The notes beneath the pieces are model-generated. The model saw only the letters and a program-made list of their open reading frames with translations, had not been told where the DNA came from and searched no databases. Shown here piece after piece: positions 34,901-44,541 of a stretch of DNA of 46,850 nt (position 1 is the stretch's first letter; each line of letters begins with the position of its first letter). Where the stretch lies: NCBI RefSeq assembly GCF_900188385.1, contig NZ_FZOI01000027.1:1-46850 (forward strand), in the 5' to 3' direction. Position numbers and translations under genes: made by a program. Source of the stretch: Azospirillum sp. RU38E (lineage in GTDB: Bacteria; Pseudomonadota; Alphaproteobacteria; Azospirillales; Azospirillaceae).

Positions 34901-37900
34901 ATGACGACGCCGTTACACGCCATCTTTGCAAAGCCGATTGATCGCCCGATTGACGGCGTGATCAAGGCGGATGACGAGGCCAGCCTGCGGGTCGAGTTGG
35001 ACGAGTATGTCATCACGACTGAAATTGAACAGCGGCTGGAACAATTTCTGGATGCTTATAATAATTATACCTCTGCCAATGGCGTATGGATTTCCGGCTT
35101 CTTCGGATCGGGCAAGTCGCATCTGCTGAAGATGCTGGCCCTGCTGCTGGAGAACAGGCACATCGATGGCGTGCAGGCGTATGATATTTTCAAGGAAAAG
35201 CTGGTCGGCAAACCGATGCTGGAGGGGGCCTTTCGCAAGGCCGTTTCCATCCGGTCCCGCAGCATCCTGTTCAACATCGACCAGAAGGCCGATGTCATTT
35301 CCAAGACGGATGTGGATGCGCTGCTGGCAGTGTTCCAGAAGGTGTTTGACGAGATGTGCGGCTATTACGGCAAGCAGCCGCATGTCGCACAGTTCGAGCG
35401 CGACCTGGATGAGCGCGGCCTGTTATCCACCTTCCGGGCGGAGTTCCAGGAACTGTCCGGCAAGCCGTGGGAACGGGGCCGCGAACAGGCACTGCTGGAG
35501 AAGACCAACATTGCCAAGGCCTTTGCCATGGCCACCGGCGGCAATGCCACGGAAACCGGCGATATCCTGGGCCAGTACCGGCGCGACACCCGCATCTCGA
35601 TCGAGGATTTCGCCAACAATGTGAAAGCCTGGGTGGACAAGCGCGGCCCGAAATTCCGGCTGAATTTCTTTGTTGATGAGGTGGGCCAGTATATTGCCGA
35701 CAACGTCAAGCTGATGACCAACCTGCAAACCATCGCTGAGACGCTGAACACGCGCTGCCGGGGGCAGGCCTGGCTGATCGTGACGGCGCAGCAGGACATG
35801 GATTCCATCACCGGCGACCGCACGGCGCAGCAGAAGAATGACTTCTCCAAAATCCAGGCGCGCTTTGCCAACCGGATGCCGCTGAATTCCGCCGACGTGG
35901 CGGAGGTGATTCAGCGGCGCCTGCTGGTCAAGACCGATGATGGTGAGACCCTGCTGGGCCTGCAGTATGACCGGGAGGAAAACAACCTTCGCACCCTGTT
36001 CGATTTTGCCGACGGGTCGATGCGGTTCAAGAGTTTCCAGGGCCGGCAGCATTTCATCAACAGCTACCCGTTCCCCCCCTATCAGTACGTGCTGTTCCAG
36101 CGGGCCATCACCAGTCTGTCCGAACATAATGCGTTCGAGGGCAAGCACAGCTCCGTCGGTGAACGGTCGATGCTGGGCGTTTTCCAGGAGGTGGCGAAGA
36201 AGCTGACCGACATGCCGGTGGGGCAGTTCGCCACCTTCGACCTGATGTTCGACGGCATCGAAACCGCCCTGAAATCCGCCGCCCAGCAATCCATCCAGAT
36301 TGCGAAGAAGCAGGTCGAACAGATCGACCCCTTCGCCGTGCGGGTGCTGAAGGCGCTGTTCCTGGTCAAATATGTCAAGGAATTCAAGCCGACGGTGCGC
36401 AACATCGCCATCCTGCTGCTGGGCGATCTGGATGCCGACATGGCCGCCCAGCGCCGCCAGATCGAGGCGGCGCTGAACACGCTGGAAAGCGCCACGCTGA
36501 TCCAGCGCAATGGCGAGATGTATGAGTTCCTGACCAACGAGGAAAAGGATGTCGAGGCGGAGATCAAGTCGCTGGAGGTCGATCAATCCGAACTGACCCG
36601 CCTGCTGGAAGAACTGGCCTTCGATGGGCTGATCAAGCTGCGCAAGATCCGGCACGCCACCACCGGCACGGAATATCCCTATGCCCGCAAGCTGGATGAC
36701 CAGCTTCTGGGCCGCGACTATGAACTATCGGTCAATATCATCAGCCCGCTGAGCGGCGATACCAACTCTGCCGAGGCGCTGCGCCTGCAATCCATGCAGC
36801 GTGAGGAACTGGTGGTCGCCCTGGAACCGGATATCCGCTTCGTGCGCGATCTGGGCCTGTACCGGCAGACGGACAAGTTTGTCCGCCAGGCCCGCACCGG
36901 TACGCACCAGCCGGGGCGCGACCGCATCGTCTCGGAAAAGGGGGAGCAGAACAGCCGCCGGTACAAGGATCTGGAACTGCGCCTGCGCCGCCTGCTGGCC
37001 GAGGCGCGGCTGTTCGTGCGCGGGGATGAGCTGGAGATTGGCGGCGAAGACCCGCAGGAACGCATTGTCCGCGCCTTCCAGACCCTGGTGGACAAGGTTT
37101 ATGTCAGCCTGCCCGTCCTGCGCGGGGCCGTCTATACCGAGGCGGATATCGCCAAGGCGGCCAATGCCGAACGGTCCTTGCTGACGGGCGACACTGCCGG
37201 GCTGACGGAGGCTGAACAGGATGTGCTGAACCATGTCCAGGGCCAGGCCCGCATCGGCGTGAAAGTGTCGGTCAAGGCGCTGAAGGAACGGTTCAGCACC
37301 CGCCCCTATGGCTGGCCCGATCCGGCCATCCTGACCATGGTGGCTTCCCTGGTGTCCAAGGGCAAGCTGGAGGCGCGGTCGGACAGCACCCCGCTGGAGG
37401 GCAAGGCGCTGGCCAGTGCCTTGGGCAATAACGCCGTGCTGGCCAATGTGCTGTTGACCCCGCAGGTAGAATTCACCCCGGCGCAGATCCGCAAATCCAA
37501 GGATCTGTACAAGGAACTGTTCGACATCCCGTCCGACAGCAGCGATGCCCGCACCCTGGCGGGCGATTGGGCGAAGGGGCTGGAGAAGCTGGCGGCAGAG
37601 CTGGACCGGCTGCTGGCCCAGCGCGGGCAATATCCCTTTGTCACGGCGCTGGACCCGCTGGCCGCCCTGGTCCGCACGGCCAGGGGGCAGCAACCGGCCT
37701 GGTTCATCACCGATCTGCCGACCCACGCGGACGCACTGCTGGATGCCAAGGACGACCAGTTGGACCCGATCCGCCGGTTCATGACCGGGCCGCTGCGGGA
37801 AATCTATGATGGGGTGCGGGATTTCCTGCGGGCGCAGGATGCCAACCTGCCCTATGTCGATGCCGCCAAGGCCGCATCGCTGCGCAGCGGCATCGACGAT

Positions 37901-38509
37901 CCCACCTGTTACAAGGGCCCGGCGCTGCAGGCGCTGAAGACCATTCATTATGATCTGAAGGCGGCGGTGGAACTGCGCCTGTCGGCGGAGCGGCGGGATG
38001 TCGCGGCGGCGGTGGAGGAGGTGCTGGCCAAGCTGGCCGGGGTGCCGGATTTCACCCGCCTGACGGCGGCGCAGCAGGCCGACATCATCCGCCACGGCCA
38101 GAAACACAAAGAAGGTGTGGAAAGCATCGCCTTCATCGGCACCCTGCGTGACCGGGCCGCCGGGGTGCGCCGCGATCTGCTGCAAACGCTGCTGATGGAG
38201 GTGGACCGCCACACGGCCCCGCCCCCGCCGCCGCCCAGCCCCGCCCGCACCAAAGCGGCAACGCCGGCCATAACCGACCTGGACTTCCCGGAAGCACCGG
38301 AGCCGACGGCGAAGGGGGCCATGGACAGCATGGGCCGCCCGGTGCATAAGCCCGCCCCGCAAACCGTGGCCTATGTGAATGCGGCGGACATCAAGGTGCC
38401 CAGCCCCCTGCCCGTTCTGTCCACGGCCCCGGATGTGGATGTTTATATTGAGGCCCTGCGCACATCGCTGCTGGCGGAAATCGCCAAAGGCAAGAAGGTG
38501 ATTGTCTGA
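34901..38509 (+). CDS. brxC: BREX ATPase BrxC
   Basis: A very large P-loop ATPase of 1202 residues, the normal size for type 1 BrxC, which is required for both BREX methylation and phage exclusion. Walker A GFFGSGKSH lies at about residues 66-74 and the Walker B-like LNFFVDEVGQYI at about 254-265. The rest is mostly helical, with a Pro-rich low-complexity stretch near residue 1105 (APPPPPPSPA). The ATG at 34901 begins MTTPLHAIFAKPIDRPIDGV, the conserved BrxC start; GAGG lies about 9 nt upstream. Its stop codon overlaps the pglX start by one base. Confidence 0.97.
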   Translation: MTTPLHAIFAKPIDRPIDGVIKADDEASLRVELDEYVITTEIEQRLEQFLDAYNNYTSANGVWISGFFGSGKSHLLKMLALLLENRHIDGVQAYDIFKEKLVGKPMLEGAFRKAVSIRSRSILFNIDQKADVISKTDVDALLAVFQKVFDEMCGYYGKQPHVAQFERDLDERGLLSTFRAEFQELSGKPWERGREQALLEKTNIAKAFAMATGGNATETGDILGQYRRDTRISIEDFANNVKAWVDKRGPKFRLNFFVDEVGQYIADNVKLMTNLQTIAETLNTRCRGQAWLIVTAQQDMDSITGDRTAQQKNDFSKIQARFANRMPLNSADVAEVIQRRLLVKTDDGETLLGLQYDREENNLRTLFDFADGSMRFKSFQGRQHFINSYPFPPYQYVLFQRAITSLSEHNAFEGKHSSVGERSMLGVFQEVAKKLTDMPVGQFATFDLMFDGIETALKSAAQQSIQIAKKQVEQIDPFAVRVLKALFLVKYVKEFKPTVRNIAILLLGDLDADMAAQRRQIEAALNTLESATLIQRNGEMYEFLTNEEKDVEAEIKSLEVDQSELTRLLEELAFDGLIKLRKIRHATTGTEYPYARKLDDQLLGRDYELSVNIISPLSGDTNSAEALRLQSMQREELVVALEPDIRFVRDLGLYRQTDKFVRQARTGTHQPGRDRIVSEKGEQNSRRYKDLELRLRRLLAEARLFVRGDELEIGGEDPQERIVRAFQTLVDKVYVSLPVLRGAVYTEADIAKAANAERSLLTGDTAGLTEAEQDVLNHVQGQARIGVKVSVKALKERFSTRPYGWPDPAILTMVASLVSKGKLEARSDSTPLEGKALASALGNNAVLANVLLTPQVEFTPAQIRKSKDLYKELFDIPSDSSDARTLAGDWAKGLEKLAAELDRLLAQRGQYPFVTALDPLAALVRTARGQQPAWFITDLPTHADALLDAKDDQLDPIRRFMTGPLREIYDGVRDFLRAQDANLPYVDAAKAASLRSGIDDPTCYKGPALQALKTIHYDLKAAVELRLSAERRDVAAAVEEVLAKLAGVPDFTRLTAAQQADIIRHGQKHKEGVESIAFIGTLRDRAAGVRRDLLQTLLMEVDRHTAPPPPPPSPARTKAATPAITDLDFPEAPEPTAKGAMDSMGRPVHKPAPQTVAYVNAADIKVPSPLPVLSTAPDVDVYIEALRTSLLAEIAKGKKVIV

Positions 38510-41500
38510 TGGATACCAACGCACTGAAGAAATTCGCCCAGGCCGCCCGCAACCTGTTGCTGGAACAGGTGGAGGTGCGGTTGACCCAGGTGCTTTCCGT
38601 GGGCAGTGCGGCGCGGCGTGAACATCCCCGCGCCGTCGGTGTGCTGGAAGCCGCCATTGCGGCGCGGGGGCAGCAGGCGGTGGTGGAACAGGTTGCCTAT
38701 ACCTGGTTCAACCGGTTCAGCGCCCTGCGCTTCATGGATATGAACGGTTACACCAGCACCCGCACCGTGTCGCCCGCCGATGGGCAGACGCGGCCGGAAC
38801 TGCTGTCAGAGGCGATGGCGGGCCATATTGACGAGGGGGTGCCCGCCACCACGGCGGCCCGCGTTCGCGCCCTGCTGGATGGGGCCAGCCCGTCGGACGA
38901 TCCGCAGGGGGAGGCCTATCGCCTGTTGCTGGTGGCCGCCTGCAACCAGTGGCACGAGACCCTGCCCTTCCTGTTTGAACGGATTGATGATTACACCGAA
39001 CTGCTGATGCCGGCGGACCTGTTGTCCGCCACCTCCATCCTGGCGCGGGTGCGCGAGGCGATGGACGAAGATGCCTGCCAGGATGTGGAGGTGATCGGCT
39101 GGCTCTACCAGTTCTATATCTCAGAAAAGAAGGATCAGGTCTTTGCCGGCCTGAAGAAGAACATCAAGATCACGGCGGAGAATATCCCCGCCGCCACCCA
39201 GCTTTTCACCCCGCACTGGATCGTGCGCTATCTGGTGGAAAATTCGCTGGGCCGCCTGTGGCTGTTGAACCGGCCGCATTCCACCCTGGCCCAGCGCATG
39301 GATTATTACATTGCGCCTGTGGAACCGGAGGAGGATTTCCTGCGCATCGACCGGCCCCAGGATATCCGCCTGTGCGATCCCGCCTGCGGATCGGGCCATA
39401 TGCTGACCTATGCCTTCGATCTGCTGTTCGCGATTTATGAGGAGGAAGGGTACGACGCCGATGCCATCCCGGCCCTGATCCTGACCCATAATCTGTATGG
39501 TTTGGAGATTGACGACCGGGCCGGCGCGCTGGCCGCCTTTGCGCTGTCGATGAAGGCCGCCGCCCGGCTGGGCCGCCGCCGTTTCCTGCGGCTGGCCGTA
39601 CAGCCGCAGATTTGCGTGATGGAGGATGTGCGGTTCGGCCCGGATGAGCTGCGCCCCTATATGGCCGAGGTGGGGCATGATCTGTTCACCGCCGACCTGC
39701 GCCAGACCCTGGAACAGTTCGGACAGGCCAAGAATTTCGGCTCCCTGATCATCCCCGCCCTGAAGGAGGTGGCGGAGGTCCGCCGTGTGCTGGAAGCCCG
39801 GAACTTCGAGGGCAACCTGTTCCTGCACGATACCCATCGCCGCGTGCTGACCGTACTGCGCATGGCCGATTTCCTCAGCCAGAAATACCATGTGGTGGTA
39901 GCGAACCCGCCTTATATGGGTAACGGGGGTATGAATTCTAAGCTTAAGGATTGGGTTTCTCAAAACTATAAAACGTCAAAATTGGACATGATGACATGTT
40001 TTATGGAACGGTCCATGTTTCTTTTAAGAAGCAAAGGTTACTGGTCCATGTTAAACATACCAACTTGGATGTTTGGCGCGGCATCTCAGAAGCTTCGCGG
40101 GAACCTTGTTTCTGGCCAATCTATTATCTCACTGCTCCATATTGGTCGTGGATTGTTCGGATCAGATTTTGGAACTGTGGCCTTCTGCCTCAAGAATTCT
40201 CGACCGGAGCCTAATCAGGTAGGGACTTACCTCAAGCTTTTTACACGACACGTTGATGTGCGCAGACCAGAAGAAATTCGACAAATATTTACTGAAGGCG
40301 GCATAGAAAAACACGTAGTTAAACAAACGGCTCTTGGAATTCTACCAGGAACACCGTTCGCATACTGGGTATCCCCTGCCGTATTGGCCGCATTTCAAAA
40401 GATGCCTAGCATCGAATCCTTCGTGGAGGCTCGTGAAGGGCTAACCACAGGGAGTAATGACACATTCATGCGAAATTGGCATGAGGTGTCGTGCTCTCAA
40501 ATCGGGTTCTCCATATCTTCGACGGCTGAGGCCGGGGGTTCGGGAAAGCGATGGTTTCCATATTTGAAAGGTGGAGAGTTCAACAAATGGTATGGCAACC
40601 ACGATTTTGTAGTGAATTGGTACAAAGACGGCATCGAACTTCGAGAATTTAAAGACGAGGAGACGGGCCGAGTTAGATCTCATAATTATAATGGAACCTA
40701 TGGCTTTCGTGAAGGCTTCTCTTGGTCTGGCGTGACAAGCGGGAAATTTTCATCTCGATATAGCTTTGGAGGTTGTATGTTCGATGCGAAGGGACCCATG
40801 GGGTTCAGTCGCGATGGCATAGAACCGATTTCTATTGTCGCTTTTCTTAATAGCTCTGTGAGCGGGCACCTTCTTGGTATGTTAAGTCCAAACTTGGACT
40901 ACAAGATAGGGCAGCTATTGAGTCTACCGCTGCTACCTGAAGCTAGCAGGAAAGCGCAGTCTGTATCTACCCGGCTAATCTCCCTCGCCAAATCCGATTG
41001 GGACGCCTACGAAACCTCGTGGGACTTCACCCGCCTGCCCTTGCTGGCCCCGGAGCATCGGGGCGAGACGCTGGCGGCCACCTATACCAACCTGCGCACG
41101 CATTGGCAGGGCATGACCGACGAGATGCAGCGGCTGGAGGAAGAGAATAACCGCATCTTCATCGACGCCTATGGCCTGCAGGATGAACTGACGCCAGAGG
41201 TGCCGCTGGCCGAGATCACCCTGACCTGCAATCCCGCCTATCGCTATGGCGGCAATGCCGATATGGCGGAGCGGGAGGAGCGGTTGCGCGCCGATACGGT
41301 GCGCGAACTGATCTCCTATGCCGTGGGCTGCATGTTCGGGCGCTACAGCCTGGATGCGCCGGGCCTGATCCTGGCCAACCAGGGTGAAGGGCTGGCGGAA
41401 TATCTGGAACGGGTGCCCGATCCGCGCTTCCTGCCCGACCGTGACAATGTCATCCCCGTGCTGGATGGCGATTGGTTTGCCGATGACATCACGGAACGGT

Positions 41501-42024
41501 TCCGCCTGTTCCTGCGCCTGACCTTTGGGGAGGAACGGTTCCTGGATAATCTGGCCTTTGTGGAAGGGGCACTGGGCGGCACCCTGCGCCGCTATTTCAC
41601 CCGTGATTTCTTCACTGACCATGTGAAGCGCTACAAGAAGCGGCCGATCTATTGGCTGTTCAGCAGCCCGAAGGGCAGTTTCCAGGCCCTGATCTATATG
41701 CACCGCTACCGCCCCGACACGGTATCGGTGATGCTGAACGATTATTTGCGTGAATTCATCCGCAAGCTGACGGGGGAACGCGAACGGCTGGAACGGCTGG
41801 CCGATGATCCGTCGCAACCGCAGGCCAAGCGCACCAAGGCCGTGAAGGATGGGGCGGCCATCGCCAAAATGCTTGTGGAACTGACCGAATGGGAACGCGA
41901 CACCATCTTCCCGCTGGCCCAACAGCAGATTGAGATTGATCTGGATGACGGGGTGAAGGCCAATTACCCGAAATTCGGGCCCGCCCTGAAAAAGATCGCC
42001 GGGCTGGAGGCAACGGATGATTGA
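38509..42024 (+). CDS. pglX: BREX adenine-specific DNA methyltransferase PglX
   Basis: A 1171-residue N6-adenine methyltransferase that marks host DNA at the BREX recognition site and takes part in recognising unmarked phage DNA. The SAM-binding motif CDPACGSGHML lies at about residues 289-299, and the catalytic motif VVANPPYMGNGGMN at about 463-476. The target-recognition region follows, then a conserved C-terminal domain. From just after NPPY to about residue 825 (nt about 39920-40985) the DNA turns sharply AT-rich, with codons such as AGA, ATA and TTA. Both sides are GC-rich like the host, and the frame stays intact. I infer a replaced specificity module. The start overlaps the brxC stop; the end overlaps pglZ by 8 bp. 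Confidence 0.97.
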   Translation: MDTNALKKFAQAARNLLLEQVEVRLTQVLSVGSAARREHPRAVGVLEAAIAARGQQAVVEQVAYTWFNRFSALRFMDMNGYTSTRTVSPADGQTRPELLSEAMAGHIDEGVPATTAARVRALLDGASPSDDPQGEAYRLLLVAACNQWHETLPFLFERIDDYTELLMPADLLSATSILARVREAMDEDACQDVEVIGWLYQFYISEKKDQVFAGLKKNIKITAENIPAATQLFTPHWIVRYLVENSLGRLWLLNRPHSTLAQRMDYYIAPVEPEEDFLRIDRPQDIRLCDPACGSGHMLTYAFDLLFAIYEEEGYDADAIPALILTHNLYGLEIDDRAGALAAFALSMKAAARLGRRRFLRLAVQPQICVMEDVRFGPDELRPYMAEVGHDLFTADLRQTLEQFGQAKNFGSLIIPALKEVAEVRRVLEARNFEGNLFLHDTHRRVLTVLRMADFLSQKYHVVVANPPYMGNGGMNSKLKDWVSQNYKTSKLDMMTCFMERSMFLLRSKGYWSMLNIPTWMFGAASQKLRGNLVSGQSIISLLHIGRGLFGSDFGTVAFCLKNSRPEPNQVGTYLKLFTRHVDVRRPEEIRQIFTEGGIEKHVVKQTALGILPGTPFAYWVSPAVLAAFQKMPSIESFVEAREGLTTGSNDTFMRNWHEVSCSQIGFSISSTAEAGGSGKRWFPYLKGGEFNKWYGNHDFVVNWYKDGIELREFKDEETGRVRSHNYNGTYGFREGFSWSGVTSGKFSSRYSFGGCMFDAKGPMGFSRDGIEPISIVAFLNSSVSGHLLGMLSPNLDYKIGQLLSLPLLPEASRKAQSVSTRLISLAKSDWDAYETSWDFTRLPLLAPEHRGETLAATYTNLRTHWQGMTDEMQRLEEENNRIFIDAYGLQDELTPEVPLAEITLTCNPAYRYGGNADMAEREERLRADTVRELISYAVGCMFGRYSLDAPGLILANQGEGLAEYLERVPDPRFLPDRDNVIPVLDGDWFADDITERFRLFLRLTFGEERFLDNLAFVEGALGGTLRRYFTRDFFTDHVKRYKKRPIYWLFSSPKGSFQALIYMHRYRPDTVSVMLNDYLREFIRKLTGERERLERLADDPSQPQAKRTKAVKDGAAIAKMLVELTEWERDTIFPLAQQQIEIDLDDGVKANYPKFGPALKKIAGLEATDD

Positions 42025-44530
42025 ACGGATCAAGGCCAGCCTGGCCCGTCTGTTCGAGGAACACCGCATCATCGTCTGGTATGATGCGGGCGGGGAGATG
42101 CGGGCGCTGTTCGACGCGCTGGACTTCAGCGACACGGGGGGCGATGTCGAAAAATGCGTCATCGCCAACAATGAATTCGGCCTGAAATACCGGGTGCTGC
42201 GGCAGGAGCCCAAGCGCTGCTTCCTGCTATACGCGCCGATCGCGGAGCCGGCGCCGGCGGATAACTGGCTGCTGGACCTGCAACTGGGCGGCTATCTGTT
42301 CAAGGCGGACCAGACGGCACTATGGCTGGCCGATCTGGGCCTGGATGGCAAATATGCCGATGTCATCACCGACCATGTGGAATTCTTCCGGGCCAAGGCG
42401 CGGCTGGAGGGGTTGAAGGCGCTGCGCGACCGGCTGCGCAGCAAGGATCAGATGCGCCTGTGCCTGTTATCCGTCTGCACCGGGACCGATGGCGGGCTGG
42501 ATCAGGTGGTGGAGGCGCTGCTGGCCGACCTTGCCGCCGGGCGGGAGGAAAGCTGGCACCTGATCGACCGCGCCAACCTGACCGGCTTTCTGTGGAAACA
42601 GCTGGCGCAATCCTATTTCTATCGCCCTGCCGCGCCGGACCTGGAAGATTTCGCCATCGCCCTGTTCAAGGCCGCCTATGCCCAGGCGCTGGGGGAGGAT
42701 GCGGGGCTGAATGCGGAGGCCGGCCTGCTGTTCCGCCGCTGGAAGAATAACCGCCTGGGCGCGCCGTCGTTTGAGGTGCTGTCGCTGCGCTATCAGGAGG
42801 TGCTGAACATTGCAGGGGAGGTCACGGGCCGCGATGTGCGGTCACTGCTGGCCGTGGACCATTTCGATGCCGTGGAACGGCACGTCATCCGCCAATGCGT
42901 CGCCGCCCTGTCCGATCAGTCGGTGGCGGCGGGGGAGGTGCAGCGCTGGATCCGCGAACGCCGGCAAAGCCACTGGTTCAGCCGCTATGAAGACCTGTAT
43001 CAGGCGCTGGACCATGCCGCCCGTTTCCAGCAGGCGATGGCGACGGCCGAGCTTGGCATGGCATCGGCGGAAGAAGGCTTCCGCCGCTATGTCGCCAGCT
43101 GGTACCAGATCGATCAGTTCTATCGCAAATTCGTGCATCATATGCAGCGCAGCGGGCATCCGGGCCTGCTGGCGGACCTGTTCACGACCATAGAGAACCG
43201 CTATTCCACCCGCTTCCTGCTGGCGCTGAACGATGCCTGGCAGGATCAGGTGGCCCGGATGCGGGACTGGACCCTGCCCGGCATCGACCGGCAGATCAAT
43301 TTCTGGCAGGACCACGCCGCGAAGTTCCGCCGCAAGGACCAGAAAATTGTCGTCATCATCTCCGACGCGCTGCGGTTTGAGGTGGCGGACGAATGCCTGT
43401 CGCGCATCCGCGCGCTGAACCGGTTCGATGCGGAACTGACGGCGATGCTGGGGGCCCTGCCCAGCTATACCCAGCTTGGCATGGCCGCATTGCTGCCCCA
43501 TGCCGGGTTGCGCATCGCCCATGATGACAGCGCCCAGGTCTATGCCGGTGACAGCCTGCTGACCGGCACGGCGGCGCGTGAAAGGCAACTGGCCACCGCC
43601 CCCGACAGCGGGCGGGTGAAGGCCATGCGCGCCGAAGAGGCGCTGGCAATGCATAATGATGATGGCCGCGACCTGTTTCGCGACCATGACACCATCTACA
43701 TCTATCACAACCGCATCGACGCCGTGGGCGACAAGCTGGCGACGGAAGATCGGCTGGCAGAGGCCGCCGATGACGCCATTGACGATCTGGTGAAACTGGT
43801 GCGGCGGCTGACCTCCGCCAATTTCTCCAACATCCTGATCACGGCTGACCATGGCTTCCTCTACCAGCATCGCCCGCTGGACGAGAGCGATTACGCCATC
43901 GCCGAACCGCAGGGGGCGGCCATTCTGGTGCGCAACCGCCGTTTCGTGCTGGGCCGGCAATTGCAGGAAACGCCGGGTCTGAAACATTTCACGGCAGCAC
44001 AACTGGGCCTGGGCGACGGGCCGGATGTGCTGATCCCCAATTCCATCAACCGGCTGCGGGTCAAGGGGGCCGGCGCCCGCTTCGTGCATGGTGGCGCATC
44101 GTTGCAGGAAGTGGTGGTGCCGCTGCTGCGCGTGTCCAAGCGGCGGGAAGCCGATCTGCGGCAGGTGGATGTGCAGATCATCGTCACGGGCCGAAGCCAG
44201 ATCACCTCCGGCCAGATCGCCGTCGCCTTCTATCAGGCTGAACCGGTTTCGGCCAAGGTGCAGCCGCGCGAATTGCTGGTCGGCCTCTATGCGGAGGATG
44301 GCACCTTGATTTCCGATGAACAGGTGCTGACCTTCGATTTCAGTTCCGACAATCCCCGCGAACGGGAATTGTCGCGGAAGTTCCTGCTGTCACGGGCAGC
44401 CGATGCCTATAACACCAAGGATGTGTTCCTGAAGCTGCGTGAACGGGTGGGCCGCACCAGCCACCACCAGGATTATTCCCAGCACCGGTTCCAGTTGCGA
44501 CGCGGCATCGTGTCGGATTTCGATTTCTGA
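42017..44530 (+). CDS. pglZ: BREX protein PglZ (alkaline phosphatase superfamily)
   Basis: An 837-residue protein with the PglZ domain in its C-terminal half. Family members have an alkaline-phosphatase fold; some are metal-dependent phosphodiesterases/nucleases, and PglZ is essential for BREX. The metal-binding segment KIVVIISDALRFEVADE lies at about residues 442-458 and ITADHGFLYQHRPLDE at about 608-623. The last residues (about 690-837) form a small beta domain. The ATG at 42017 lies within the end of pglX (8-bp overlap), implying coupled translation. brxL follows 11 nt downstream. Confidence 0.96.
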   Translation: MIERIKASLARLFEEHRIIVWYDAGGEMRALFDALDFSDTGGDVEKCVIANNEFGLKYRVLRQEPKRCFLLYAPIAEPAPADNWLLDLQLGGYLFKADQTALWLADLGLDGKYADVITDHVEFFRAKARLEGLKALRDRLRSKDQMRLCLLSVCTGTDGGLDQVVEALLADLAAGREESWHLIDRANLTGFLWKQLAQSYFYRPAAPDLEDFAIALFKAAYAQALGEDAGLNAEAGLLFRRWKNNRLGAPSFEVLSLRYQEVLNIAGEVTGRDVRSLLAVDHFDAVERHVIRQCVAALSDQSVAAGEVQRWIRERRQSHWFSRYEDLYQALDHAARFQQAMATAELGMASAEEGFRRYVASWYQIDQFYRKFVHHMQRSGHPGLLADLFTTIENRYSTRFLLALNDAWQDQVARMRDWTLPGIDRQINFWQDHAAKFRRKDQKIVVIISDALRFEVADECLSRIRALNRFDAELTAMLGALPSYTQLGMAALLPHAGLRIAHDDSAQVYAGDSLLTGTAARERQLATAPDSGRVKAMRAEEALAMHNDDGRDLFRDHDTIYIYHNRIDAVGDKLATEDRLAEAADDAIDDLVKLVRRLTSANFSNILITADHGFLYQHRPLDESDYAIAEPQGAAILVRNRRFVLGRQLQETPGLKHFTAAQLGLGDGPDVLIPNSINRLRVKGAGARFVHGGASLQEVVVPLLRVSKRREADLRQVDVQIIVTGRSQITSGQIAVAFYQAEPVSAKVQPRELLVGLYAEDGTLISDEQVLTFDFSSDNPRERELSRKFLLSRAADAYNTKDVFLKLRERVGRTSHHQDYSQHRFQLRRGIVSDFDF

Positions 44531-44541
44531 AGGGGGCCTTG

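Noticed and set aside
39920-40985. A separate foreign gene or frameshift inside pglX
   Set aside because: The pglX frame is continuous through the AT-rich patch, and the flanks form one normal-length PglX.
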